Positions 34,923 to 43,944 of a DNA stretch of 64,000 bases are shown here, one piece after another. The position numbers and the translations under genes are program-made. Source of the stretch: Bog-473 sp963783245. Its GTDB lineage: Bacteria; Actinomycetota; Acidimicrobiia; Acidimicrobiales; RAAP-2. Positions within the stretch are counted from its first letter, which is position 1; each line of letters starts with the position of its first letter. Below the pieces are notes generated by a model. The model was not told where the DNA came from and did not search any database. It saw only the letters and a program-made list of their open reading frames with translations. The DNA lies in assembly GCA_963783245.1 (NCBI GenBank), contig CAWAMS010000003.1:186001-250000 (forward strand), read 5' to 3'.

Positions 34923-36184
34923 CAGCTCACTTTCGCATCGAAGAGGACGGGAAGCGCGGTCGCTCCTCGTTCGTAGAAACCCCTGAACGTGGGCGGTTCG
35001 GCGTCGGGGTCCAACCGCAGGTTGGGCAGGCGATCGAGCAGTGCCCCGATACCGGTCGTCATTTCCGCGCGGGCCACGTGCATGCCGAGGCATATGTGCG
35101 GGCCGTTGCCGAACGCCAACCCGGGTTTGACAGGGCGGAAGATGTCGTACTCGTCCGGGTGCTCCCAACGGGCAGGATCGCGGTTGGCCGCGCCCAGGCA
35201 GATGTGCAGGACTGCGCCCTTGGGCAGGTGCACACCGAAGAAATCGGTGTCCTCGGTGACCCACCGCGAGAACATGGGGTCCGTCGGCATCCACCGCAGC
35301 GCTTCTTCGATGGCGGGCTTCAGGAGCTGACGATCCTCCTGGACGGCGCGCAATACCTCCGGACGTTGCAGCAGCGCGGCCAGCGTGATCCCCATCTGCT
35401 TCCACGTCGTTCCGGATCCCGCTGCCAGCAGGAGCAGGGTGAAGGAATAGATCTCGGCGTCGGTGAGGCGGTGGCGCTCCCCTGCCTCGTCCTTGATCTC
35501 GGCTTCGACGAGGATGCTGATGAGGTCGTCGCGGGGCGACTCGCGGCGGTCGGCGACGATGGGAGAGATCATCTTGATGATCTCTTCGGGTTTGCTCAGA
35601 GCCTCCCGGATGTCGAGGGCGTGCTCGAGGGGGACCCCGAAGCTCCCGGTGATCGTCAGAACCGGAATGGCGGCACAGAACTCGACATTGAGCTCCGCCT
35701 TGCCTTCTGCCTGGAAGCTGTCGATCAGGAGATGGGCCGTCTCCCCGATCCAATTCTGGATCCACCATTGGGCCTTCGCGGGCACAAAGGACGGCTGCAC
35801 GAGGGAACGGTAGCGCCGGTGCTCAGCACCTCCCATGGACAGCATGCTGTTCGTCGGGCCAGCGGCGCCGTGCTCGAGGTCGACGGCCTCGGGGGAGGAT
35901 GCGAAGAGCCCTTCGTTGCGGTAGACGGCGTCGCAGGCCGCGTAGGTAAAGGCAGAAAAGTGCGGGCGGTCAGCCTCGGGGAGGCCGTGGAACCCGACGG
36001 GGGCGTCCAAACCGCTCAGTTCGTGCACCACACCTTCGTGCACGGGCGCTTTCTCCCGCAGTGCACTCCACGCCGCGTACAGGTCGCCCGTATACGAGCC
36101 GCCGGTCCACTCGTGGTAAGCGCCCCGGAGGTCGAAGAGCTCCCGTACGCGGTCAATGTCGAGGACCGGCTTCGTGTCGGTCAT
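34922..36184 (-). CDS. Cytochrome P450
   Basis: A 420-residue P450. The I-helix motif is LAAGSGTTWKQ (acidic residue of the usual motif replaced by Gly-Thr), ExxR lies in EEALRW, and the haem loop AFGNGPHICLG places Cys365. It is followed by the nitroreductase-like gene with a one-base overlap and preceded by a ferredoxin and an amidohydrolase. The ferredoxin 73 bases upstream is its probable electron donor. No reductase gene is in the window. Confidence 0.95.
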   Translation of the reverse strand: MTDTKPVLDIDRVRELFDLRGAYHEWTGGSYTGDLYAAWSALREKAPVHEGVVHELSGLDAPVGFHGLPEADRPHFSAFTYAACDAVYRNEGLFASSPEAVDLEHGAAGPTNSMLSMGGAEHRRYRSLVQPSFVPAKAQWWIQNWIGETAHLLIDSFQAEGKAELNVEFCAAIPVLTITGSFGVPLEHALDIREALSKPEEIIKMISPIVADRRESPRDDLISILVEAEIKDEAGERHRLTDAEIYSFTLLLLAAGSGTTWKQMGITLAALLQRPEVLRAVQEDRQLLKPAIEEALRWMPTDPMFSRWVTEDTDFFGVHLPKGAVLHICLGAANRDPARWEHPDEYDIFRPVKPGLAFGNGPHICLGMHVARAEMTTGIGALLDRLPNLRLDPDAEPPTFRGFYERGATALPVLFDAKVS

Positions 36185-36257
36185 GGTGCGACGTACCTCC
36201 CGTCAAAGGGCACGGGCACGCCGCCCACCTTTCTTCCGTCAAGCAGCATTGCAGTGC

Positions 36258-36482
36258 TTACGCTCCTTCTTCTTCGTTGAGCAGGACGCGCAGGGCACCG
36301 GTGGGGCACGCCTCCGCAGCCGTCATGAGAGCTTCGATGGAGTCACCGGTCGGGTCCACGACGACCGCCTTCGTCTCCTCATCGTGCGCAAACGTCGCCG
36401 AGGCATACACGAGGCACAACCCGCTTCCCATACAGAGGTCCCGGTCGATTGCGATGACCGGAGAATCCGCCTCCTCAGACAC
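36258..36482 (-). CDS. Ferredoxin, [3Fe-4S] P450-partner type
   Basis: A 74-residue ferredoxin. Cluster ligands are Cys17 and Cys23 (CMGSGLC) and Cys59 (ACPTGA); the centre position of the CxxCxxC motif is not Cys, giving a three-Cys [3Fe-4S] pattern as in actinobacterial P450 ferredoxins. It passes electrons from a reductase to a P450, most likely the one immediately downstream. Its start overlaps the end of the upstream amidohydrolase gene by 8 bases. Confidence 0.9.
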   Translation of the reverse strand: MSEEADSPVIAIDRDLCMGSGLCLVYASATFAHDEETKAVVVDPTGDSIEALMTAAEACPTGALRVLLNEEEGA

Positions 36483-37677
36483 CGGCGGTCACGGGCGGTT
36501 CGGCGGGGGTGAACCGGTAGAGGCGCTCCGCATTGCCTCGCAGGAGCTTGTACTGGACGTCCGGTGCCAGATGGCTGATGCGCCGCTTGACCGTGCCGAT
36601 GCAGTCCGGCCACGTGGAGTCCGAATGGGGGTAGTCCGTCTCGCACATGATGTTGTCTTCGCCGATCTCGTCGATACTGGCGATCCCGTGCGCATCGTCG
36701 ATGAAGCAGCCGTAGACATGGTCACGAAAGAGCGCCCGCACGTCGATCGTGTCGAGGTCGACATCCGTCCCGGCATGCTCCATGAACGTGACGCCCCGTT
36801 GCACCCAGAAGCGCTGCTTGTCCAGCACCTGCTCGGCGCGCTCGAGGAAATACGGCATCCAGCCGATCTCCCCTTCCGACAGAGCGATCTTGAGACTCGG
36901 GTAGCGGGTGAACATGCCGCTGAACAGCCAGGAGAGCATCGCCCCCGAGGTGCGGGTGGCACCCCAGGCCAGATTGGCCATGAACGGAGAATCGGGCGCG
37001 ATCTGCGGTACCTGGGAAGAAGAGCCCACGTGCATACATGCGACCATCTGCAATTCGGATGCCGCCGACATCACGGGATCCCAGTAGCGGTCCTTGTCGT
37101 GGATCGTCGGGAGTCCGAGCGGCGCCGGATTCTCCGAGAAGGCAAAGGCCGTCGACCCCTTGGCGGCGCAGCGCTCCATCTCCTTCGCCGCCAAGGATGG
37201 ATCCCACATCGGGATGAGCGTCAGGGGGATGTAGCGACCGGGTGCGGCCTGACTCCACTCCTCGAGCATCCAGTCGTTGTAGGCCTGCAGGCATTCGAAC
37301 CCGAACTCGCGGTCGCTCGCCTCCATGAAGAGTTGGCCGCAGAACCGGGTCACGGTCGGGAAGCACAGCGAGGCCAGGATGCCGGCCCGATCCATATCCT
37401 CGATGCGTGCCTTGGCGTCGTAACAGCCGGGTCGCATTTCGGCGTACGTCACCGGCTCGGGGCTGAACTCCTCCTTCGATTTCCCCGCCACTGCGCTCAG
37501 GCCGGAACTGGGATGACGTTTCCCGTCATAGACCCAGTACTCCATGTCCCCTTCGACCACCATGTGCGGCGCTCGTTCCCGGTCCTTCGCGGCCACCCTG
37601 TCGACCCAGAGGTGCGCCGGCTCGAGCACGTGGTCATCCACGGAGATCAGCCAGTCGAGAGATTGGTCGGACGTCAT
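36475..37677 (-). CDS. Amidohydrolase-2 family metal-dependent hydrolase
   Basis: A 400-residue PF04909-type protein with ISVDDHVLEP, CMHVGSSSQ, ALSEGEIGWMPYFLERAE and CETDYPHSDSTWPDC. It is a close paralogue of the protein at 27590-28792, equal in length and sharing most motif blocks. The two copies sit about 8 kb apart in the same minus-strand block. It is positioned between aldehyde dehydrogenase and ferredoxin/P450 genes, overlapping the ferredoxin gene by 8 bases. A hydrolytic or decarboxylating ring step is likely. Confidence 0.9.
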   Translation of the reverse strand: MTSDQSLDWLISVDDHVLEPAHLWVDRVAAKDRERAPHMVVEGDMEYWVYDGKRHPSSGLSAVAGKSKEEFSPEPVTYAEMRPGCYDAKARIEDMDRAGILASLCFPTVTRFCGQLFMEASDREFGFECLQAYNDWMLEEWSQAAPGRYIPLTLIPMWDPSLAAKEMERCAAKGSTAFAFSENPAPLGLPTIHDKDRYWDPVMSAASELQMVACMHVGSSSQVPQIAPDSPFMANLAWGATRTSGAMLSWLFSGMFTRYPSLKIALSEGEIGWMPYFLERAEQVLDKQRFWVQRGVTFMEHAGTDVDLDTIDVRALFRDHVYGCFIDDAHGIASIDEIGEDNIMCETDYPHSDSTWPDCIGTVKRRISHLAPDVQYKLLRGNAERLYRFTPAEPPVTAGV

Positions 37678-37707
37678 GCGTTCCCCCTCTTGTTTCGTAG
37701 AATTTCG

Positions 37708-39183
37708 TCATCTCGGAAGTTCGCCGATGGCGATGTGCTTCACCTCTTGAAAGGCGCGGATCCCGTCCGGACCGCGTTCGCGGCCCAGTCCGCTCTGCTT
37801 GTACCCGCCACTCGGGGCGTAGGCGGAGAAGACGGCCGTATTCACATTGACCGCCCCCGTGCGAAGCCGCCGCGCCACGCCTGTCGCCGCCGCGACATCG
37901 GCTCCGTAGACCTGCGCCGACAGTCCGTACACGCTGTCGTTGGCGATCGCCACCGCCTCGTCGAGGTCGCGGTAGCCGATAACGCCGAGTACGGGGCCGA
38001 AAATCTCCTCCTGGGCCGCTGGATTCGCATTGTCCGGCACGTCGAGAACGGTCGGCTCGAAGTAGTACCCACGCGGGAGCGCCGGGGGACGCCGGCCGCC
38101 GACAGCCACTTTTCCGCCGTGCTCCTCGGCCAGCGCCACGAACCGCTCGCAGCGCTCGCGTTGCCCGGCACTGATGACCGGGCCCATCATCGTCGTCGGG
38201 TCAGTGGGCGAACCGACGGCAATGGCTCCATATGCTCTCGAGACGGCTTCGATGACTTCGTCCTTGCGGTCCTGGGGGACCAGCATCCTCGTCGCGGCGA
38301 CGCACGCCTGTCCCGACGTCATCGCCACGACGGCGACGGCTCCGGCAACTGCCCGCTCGACGGCGTCGGGTAGATAGATCTGCGCCGACTTGCCTCCAAG
38401 CTCGAGTGCCACCCGCTTCACGGTCGTGGCCGCCTGAGCCAGGATCTGTTTCCCGACTGCGGTCGATCCCGTGAACGACACCATGTCGACCGCCGGATCG
38501 GTCGTGAGGAGTTCCGCTCCTGCCGAGCCGGCCTCCACCACGACGCTCAGCACCCCGGCGGGGAGCCCGGCGGCGTCGGCGGCAGATCCCAGGAGCAGCG
38601 ACGAGATGGGCGTCAAGGGGCTCGGGCGCAGGATCACGGAGTTGCCGGCCATGAGGGCCGGGATCAGCTTCTGCAGGGCCATGATGATCGCGGCGTTGTA
38701 CGGCGTGATCGCCGTGACGACCCCCACCGGCTCGTAGCGACGGAGGCTCAGGGCCACCCGGCCCCGCACCAGCTCGTCAGCGGGCACCGGATTCGTCTCT
38801 TCGTGCGACATGGACCGGTAGAGGTCGATGGTCGCCCGGGCCAGGCCGACAGCCGAAAGCCACTGGGTCGACTCGGCGAATCGTGTGGGCTGGCCGGCTT
38901 CGGCGACGATCGTGTTGACCAGACGCTCGTGGTTTGCGTCGATATGGTCCAGGAACAGGTGAAGGGCCTTGGCACGATCCCGTACCGGGAGATCACTCCA
39001 GACCCCCTCGTCGAAACTCCGGCGTGCCTCACAGATCGCACGGGCGACTTCAGCCAGGGGGGTGACGGGGACATCCGTCACATGGGACTCGTCGGCCGGA
39101 TTCTCGACAGGGAGCGCCTCATCCCCTTCGACCCACCGACCGGCGACGTACGAATTGCGCTCCCCAATGAGGTCTACCGCCAT
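37708..39183 (-). CDS. Aldehyde dehydrogenase (NAD(P)+)
   Basis: A 491-residue ALDH superfamily enzyme. The catalytic Cys294 is in TSGQACVAATR, the general-base Glu in ALELGGKSAQIYLP about 30-35 residues earlier, and the cofactor-binding block is SFTGSTAVGKQIL. The late block EEIFGPVLGVI is also present. It should oxidise an aldehyde, for instance one made by P450 hydroxylation of a methyl group, to the acid that is then CoA-activated. A 6-7-6 inverted repeat lies 26 bases before its start. The amidohydrolase gene follows after 30 bases. Confidence 0.93.
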   Translation of the reverse strand: MAVDLIGERNSYVAGRWVEGDEALPVENPADESHVTDVPVTPLAEVARAICEARRSFDEGVWSDLPVRDRAKALHLFLDHIDANHERLVNTIVAEAGQPTRFAESTQWLSAVGLARATIDLYRSMSHEETNPVPADELVRGRVALSLRRYEPVGVVTAITPYNAAIIMALQKLIPALMAGNSVILRPSPLTPISSLLLGSAADAAGLPAGVLSVVVEAGSAGAELLTTDPAVDMVSFTGSTAVGKQILAQAATTVKRVALELGGKSAQIYLPDAVERAVAGAVAVVAMTSGQACVAATRMLVPQDRKDEVIEAVSRAYGAIAVGSPTDPTTMMGPVISAGQRERCERFVALAEEHGGKVAVGGRRPPALPRGYYFEPTVLDVPDNANPAAQEEIFGPVLGVIGYRDLDEAVAIANDSVYGLSAQVYGADVAAATGVARRLRTGAVNVNTAVFSAYAPSGGYKQSGLGRERGPDGIRAFQEVKHIAIGELPR

Positions 39184-39208
39184 CAGATCAGCCCCACCAT
39201 CCGAGTTG

Positions 39209-39227
39209 AGTAGATCACCGTTCTACT
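39209..39227. promoter_or_regulatory. Inverted repeat AGTAGA-N7-TCTACT upstream of ALDH
   Basis: Two perfect 6-base arms at 39209-39214 and 39222-39227 are separated by 7 bases, 26 bases before the aldehyde dehydrogenase start at 39183. Size and position suit a repressor dimer. It could equally be a weak hairpin at the end of the alpha/beta hydrolase transcript, which ends at 39250. Confidence 0.35.
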
Positions 39228-39249
39228 GTTTCAGATTACGTGATATCCG

Positions 39250-40998
39250 TCAAGCGTCGTCGAAGCACCCGAGAGCCCCGGCGACCACGCGATCGAGGTC
39301 GCCGGGAAGCAGGAGCCGCTCCGACACCAGATCTGCCGCGACGGCCCGTAGGACCACCTCACGGGCTGTCCGGTCCATCTGGGTTCCACCTGATTGCAAC
39401 GGCAAGCGGCTGCCGACGAACTCGTAGAGAACATCGGGTAGGCCATCCACGTGGCGGCGGGGGTTCCAACCCGTATAGGCCGCCGCCGGCACTGCGACCG
39501 CGGGCAACCGGACGCCGGCCACTTCGTTCCCGTCTGCGTCGACGGCGCTCACCAGTGCCGGACGAGGTCTCCCCAGCTCGAATGGCCACCCGGAGCTGGC
39601 GGGGTCCAGAGCGGGCGTCCAGGGCAGCGCTGCGGGGTCCGGAAGGCAACCCGCGGTGAACGTCTCGAGGACGTGGTCACGGTCAACCGCACTCCCATCG
39701 CTCTGACGGGGTACCCGACTCGGCGGCGGTTCGACGGCGTCGCAGACCCACTGCTCCAGCTGGATCAACAACGCCCGAAGGACGGGGGTCGGGTCGAGCA
39801 CGTGCACCGGATTCGCCACCGGGAACATGTCTTTGATCGGTGCCGCCCCGATATGGTCGGTCCCACTGACCAGGTAGGTACGGGCGTCCGGGTCTTCGGG
39901 CAAGTCAGCACCGGTTTCGGCGTCCTGGTGTACCAGCGCGCCGTCGCCGCGCCAATATTCCCACGAGCTGTTGGTGAAGAAGATCCTCGGCACTCCCCCC
40001 AGTTCCCGCTGGCGGGTGAGCAGCGACGTCGTGTCGTACGGGGGTCCGTACCCCGGAGTCAGCGGATGCGTCAGGGACGGCTGGCCGAAGCGCATGTTGA
40101 ATTCGCCCCGGCGTGCGCTGGCGATGTGGCTGAACACTCCATCGAAGACCTTGTTTCCGTCCTCGTCGACGTTGAGACCCTCGAAGAGAAACTGACGCAG
40201 AAAGCGGCCCGACTGCGACACGCCATACCCGAAGGCGGCGTCGAAACCTGGGCGCAGGTGCGACGTGAAATCGCGGAAGGCGAGCAAACCGGCACCCACG
40301 ACGGGGGCGAAACTGCTCCGATAGGCCAGTTCGTACCAGTGGAAGGGCTGGAACCCTCCGTCCAGTTCGACCCGCGTCGAGCTGCTGAACCTCCACGCAT
40401 TCCTCGGGATCGCCTCCTTTCTGCCGAGCGGCGTCGTGCGCACGGTCAGGATCGCATCGGGATCTGCCACGTCCGCCGTCGGGATGTCGGCGAATTGGAA
40501 CAGCAGCATGGAGTCGCTCAGCGCGTGGTCCGCCGCCACATCGTCCGGTCGGAACTCCACCCGCAGCCAGCCCGGCTCGACCTCCGCCACGGGTGCGCTC
40601 AGCCCGAGCAGCCCGTGGTCCCGCAAGACGTCCCACTGCCATCCGCACCAGGCAATCGTCCAGCCGCGTTCCAAAAGAAACGCATCACCCGGGTCCGGCA
40701 CTCCGGACGGATCCCACGACAAGGGAGCATCGAGGCTGAAGGGAATGCCACCCGTCAGACCCCGGTTCGGCACCACCACCAGCAGCCGGCCGTTCGCGCC
40801 GTGCCGGGGCCGCAGGAGCCGCACGTCGGCGTCGAAGTGGACGAGCCCCTCGGGGTCACGGGGCGCCAGATCCAGGTCGACGATCCGCATGTTCGGTGTC
40901 GCACCGGGGTCGACGGCGAACGACGCCGTCGCCACGACCCATTCGTAGGGTGCGGTGGCGTAGGGCGAGACTGAGGTGACGTCGAGGGACGAGAGCAT
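39250..40998 (-). CDS. Alpha/beta hydrolase-domain protein (PF20091-like)
   Basis: A 582-residue protein of the large alpha/beta-hydrolase-domain group. Early blocks include LLVVVPNRGLTGG and WTIAWCGWQWDV; the nucleophile elbow is GYGVSQSGRFLRQFL with Ser261 as the probable nucleophile. A late FFTNSSWEYWRGD and YLVSGTDHIG, the latter with a His suitable for the triad, support the fold. There is no signal peptide. Members are esterases of unknown substrate found in catabolic clusters. It is followed by the ALDH gene 66 bases downstream. Confidence 0.8.
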   Translation of the reverse strand: MLSSLDVTSVSPYATAPYEWVVATASFAVDPGATPNMRIVDLDLAPRDPEGLVHFDADVRLLRPRHGANGRLLVVVPNRGLTGGIPFSLDAPLSWDPSGVPDPGDAFLLERGWTIAWCGWQWDVLRDHGLLGLSAPVAEVEPGWLRVEFRPDDVAADHALSDSMLLFQFADIPTADVADPDAILTVRTTPLGRKEAIPRNAWRFSSSTRVELDGGFQPFHWYELAYRSSFAPVVGAGLLAFRDFTSHLRPGFDAAFGYGVSQSGRFLRQFLFEGLNVDEDGNKVFDGVFSHIASARRGEFNMRFGQPSLTHPLTPGYGPPYDTTSLLTRQRELGGVPRIFFTNSSWEYWRGDGALVHQDAETGADLPEDPDARTYLVSGTDHIGAAPIKDMFPVANPVHVLDPTPVLRALLIQLEQWVCDAVEPPPSRVPRQSDGSAVDRDHVLETFTAGCLPDPAALPWTPALDPASSGWPFELGRPRPALVSAVDADGNEVAGVRLPAVAVPAAAYTGWNPRRHVDGLPDVLYEFVGSRLPLQSGGTQMDRTAREVVLRAVAADLVSERLLLPGDLDRVVAGALGCFDDA

Positions 40999-41050
40999 TC
41001 GCTACCGTCCCAGCCGAGGGCGGGGGACGTCAAGCGCCCACCCGAAGCGG

Positions 41051-41716
41051 TCACCGCGTGACGCGGCTCTTTGGGGTGCCGTTCGGCGAGGATTTCCCCT
41101 TGGCGGCGCCAGCGGACAATCCGAGCGCGTTGCACCACAGCAGGGTCAGTTGGTCGATGGCACGATCCAGTGCGTACTTTCCCCCGCCGACGAACATCTG
41201 CTCGGCGAAACGAGCCACCATTCCCCCGAGGGCCATGGCGGCATAGCGGCCGTCGATGCGTTTGTCCGCCAGTCCTTGCGCCTGCAGTGATGCGATCGCC
41301 TTTTCGAGCCGCGCTGCCAAGTCGTTGTCCCGCGCGACCCGCACTTTTCGAACCTCGTCGTCGTAGCGGCTCACTTCCTCGATGACGCGCATGATCTTTG
41401 CTTCCTTCTTGTACGCCAAAAGGTAGGAACGATTGGCTGCGCGCACCTTCTCGACCGGATCGCTCGTTCTCTGCTTGTCGTGCGCGCTGTCATCGATCGA
41501 GATGAGCCGGACTTCGACCGATTCGGCGATGACCCGAAAGATCGATTCCTTGGAGTCGAAATAGTGGTAGAAGGAGCCATGTGAGACGCCGGCTTCGGCA
41601 GCGATGTCCGACACCCGGGCCTGGAGAAAGCCATCCCGTTCAAAAACCTTCTTCCCTGCCGCGAGAAGTCGTTGGCGCGTGAGTCGGCCCCTGCTCGATT
41701 TCGGCTCAGCGTTCAT
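41051..41716 (-). CDS. TetR family transcriptional regulator
   Basis: A 221-residue TetR protein. The HTH is in residues 14-58: LLAAGKKVFERDGFL, VSDIAAEAGVSHGSFYHYFDSKESIF. The ligand domain includes a well conserved LGGMVARFAEQMF helix. It is clearly paralogous to the TetR protein at 51732-52418 in both HTH and ligand domain. CTGGAG lies just before the ATG, and TATGCT at 41753-41758 (read on minus) is a possible -10 box. It may bind one or more of the GACGTC-centred palindromes of this window. Confidence 0.9.
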   Translation of the reverse strand: MNAEPKSSRGRLTRQRLLAAGKKVFERDGFLQARVSDIAAEAGVSHGSFYHYFDSKESIFRVIAESVEVRLISIDDSAHDKQRTSDPVEKVRAANRSYLLAYKKEAKIMRVIEEVSRYDDEVRKVRVARDNDLAARLEKAIASLQAQGLADKRIDGRYAAMALGGMVARFAEQMFVGGGKYALDRAIDQLTLLWCNALGLSAGAAKGKSSPNGTPKSRVTR

Positions 41717-41795
41717 GGGTCTCCAGGAAGGTCATCCTTCGTCGACCTCGTGAGCATAACGGTCGGTGGACGGTCTTGGACGGCTCGTCAGAGTT

Positions 41796-42975
41796 TCAGG
41801 GAGCGTTCACTCCCAGTAACTCGACGGCGTTGATCCGGCCAATCCGTTCCGTGCTCCTGTCGTCGGCCCAAGAAAGGGCCTCGGTCACAAAGTCGACCGG
41901 CTGCACCACCCCTTCGGCATGGGGCCAATCAGATCCGAGGAGAAGCCGTTCGATCGGAACTGTCCGTGCGATCGACTCGATATCGTCCTCCCAGAACGGC
42001 GTCACCCACACGTGCTCGCAGAACGACTCCACGGGGTTGGCTGTGAAGTATCCCGGTGATCGGCTCGCAGCCCCCTTCAGCCGATAGAGAAGGTCGGGCA
42101 CCCAGCTGGCGCCGTTCTCGACACTGGCCAGACGCAGACCCGGAAACCGTTCGAAGATGAGTTGACACACCGCGGCGGCGTAAAAGTCCGCAACGGCCCG
42201 CCCCTTGGAGACGACGGCCCGCAACGGACTACGAAAAAGAGAATTCTCGGCGCCCGGCTCCCACATGTTCACCACAGCGTCGTACCCCTCAACCCCGGCG
42301 TGGGTGGCCACCACAACGCCGCTCTCCGCCGCCAAGCGCCAAAATCCGTCATACAGCGGATCGAACGGCGATCGGTAGCCACCGGGAATGGGTACCGGAG
42401 CATTGCGGACATTGACCGCCACTGCTCCGAGGTCGAGGACCCGGCGTAGCTCGGCTTCCGCTTCGTGGGGCTCGAGGAACGAGATGTAGGGAACGGCGAA
42501 CAAGCGATCCCGATAGGCGAAACCCCAATCGTCCTGGAGCCACGTGTTGAACGCCCTGAAGACCTTCGAGGCCGCCTCGGGATCGTGCCTGAGGGCGTCT
42601 TCCATGCCGACGCCGAGCGTGGGGAACAACAGCGAACCACCGACACCCTGTTCGTCCATGACAGCCAACGCGCGCGTCGCGATTCCTATATTCGGGATGG
42701 ATCGGTTCGAGCTCTCCGAATGCGGCCCTGATGTCCAGACCATCGGGGTTGCCGCGGTACCAGGAGTACAGAGCGCCGGGACGAGCCACCGGGTCAAAGG
42801 TCGGGTTGAGGATGTAGCGGTTTATCTGCCCGGCGACCACAAGTCGTTCGCGCCCGTTGATCGTCGCCCATTGCACGCCACGCGACCCGAGAGCCGGGTC
42901 GGCGTAACGGGTGAAGGCATCCGTCGCCTCGTAATAGTGGCTGTCGAAGTCAAAGAGCTTGAATGTGATGGCCAT
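41796..42975 (-). pseudogene. Amidohydrolase-2 family protein, broken by one extra base
   Basis: The N-terminal part starts at 42975 (MAITFKLFDFDSHYYE) and reads to PEYRNRDAR; the frame then shifts and the continuation LAVMDEQGVGGSLLFP lies one base over, running intact to 41796 with FLEPHEAEAELRR, VENGASWVPDLLYRL and LLLGSDWPHAEG. The extra base is in the CGCGCGCG run at 42669-42676. Restored, it has about 392 residues and is a paralogue of the amidohydrolase at 240-1505. A recent inactivation or a sequence error. Confidence 0.75.
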
Positions 42976-43065
42976 GATCGTCCTCCGCCGAGTTGCGTAA
43001 CCGATGGGACTCCGCGGGCATGGCACGTTGGCCCATGACCCGCGAGCGTATCTGTAAAACCGGGT

Positions 43066-43938
43066 TCACAGGCCGAGGATCCGCACGGCGTTCTCCCGCA
43101 AGAAGCCCGGCCACACGGCCTCCCGGAAAGGAACTGCATCCATCTCCTCCATGATCCGGGCGAGGTTCAGCCCCATGGGGAAATATCCCCCGTAGATCAG
43201 CCGGTCGGCACCACGCGTATTGGCATACTCGATGATCTCCGGTGGGTAGTAGCGCGGCGCGAACGCAGAGGTCGAGTAGTAGAGATTGGGCCATTTGATC
43301 ATGAGTTTCACCGCAAGATCGACCCAGGGTTCGGCGCCGTGGCGCATGACGACAACCAGTTCGGGGAAGTCATAGAGAACCTGGTCGAGGAGCTCCACCT
43401 TCTGCACCGCCGACGGAACGCGCGGCCCGGCGATACCGACGGTGATGAAGACGGGGAGCTGTAACTCCACGCATTTCGCATAGATCGGATACATCTGCGG
43501 CGCGTCGATGGCAACCTGCGGCGCCACGCCGTGAGGGAAGAGCGAGACCGCCCTGATCCCCCATGTCTCGTGGGCCTGCGTGAGCTCTCGTATGCCGTTC
43601 ATGCCGTTGTTCGGATTGAGCGTGAGGGACCCGACAAAGCGGTCGGGGTGCTCAGTCAGCGCGCGCTCGGTGACCTTCCGGGATGCGCTGAGACTGACGA
43701 GACCGGTCTCGACGCCGTACCGGTCCATGGCGGAGAGGGTGAACGAGACGGGGTCGGAGGCCGTGTCGATCTGATGTTGGGGCAGATCGTGGAACATGTA
43801 CTCCGCCGGCATCGTGAACGACTCTTTTGACTCACGATCACGAAGGAGCTCGCGCCGCATGAGCCCGTACATTTGTTCGGGATCGGTGGGAAACCCGATC
43901 ATCGTGTCGACGATGCCGCTGCTCAGTGTCCTCACCAC
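43066..43938 (-). CDS. Amidohydrolase-2 family protein with altered metal site
   Basis: A 290-residue, short PF04909-type protein. The N-terminus reads SGIVDTMIGFP where others have DxH, and the final strand reads RLIYGGYFPMGL where others have GSDYP, so usual metal-ligand residues seem replaced. Middle blocks VVVMRHGAEPWVDLA and LYYSTSAFAPRYYPPE match one subfamily. It may be metal-independent or use different ligands. The gene starts at GTG 43938, 6 bases after a TACAGT -10 box, so it is probably leaderless, and a long palindrome lies over its -35 region. Confidence 0.75.
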   Translation of the reverse strand: MVRTLSSGIVDTMIGFPTDPEQMYGLMRRELLRDRESKESFTMPAEYMFHDLPQHQIDTASDPVSFTLSAMDRYGVETGLVSLSASRKVTERALTEHPDRFVGSLTLNPNNGMNGIRELTQAHETWGIRAVSLFPHGVAPQVAIDAPQMYPIYAKCVELQLPVFITVGIAGPRVPSAVQKVELLDQVLYDFPELVVVMRHGAEPWVDLAVKLMIKWPNLYYSTSAFAPRYYPPEIIEYANTRGADRLIYGGYFPMGLNLARIMEEMDAVPFREAVWPGFLRENAVRILGL

Positions 43939-43944
43939 TTCAGC

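Noticed and set aside
36061..38373. A 770-codon open frame on the plus strand
   Set aside because: It runs antisense to the P450, amidohydrolase, ferredoxin and ALDH genes, has low-complexity Arg/His-rich composition and no recognisable domain; a typical high-GC shadow frame.
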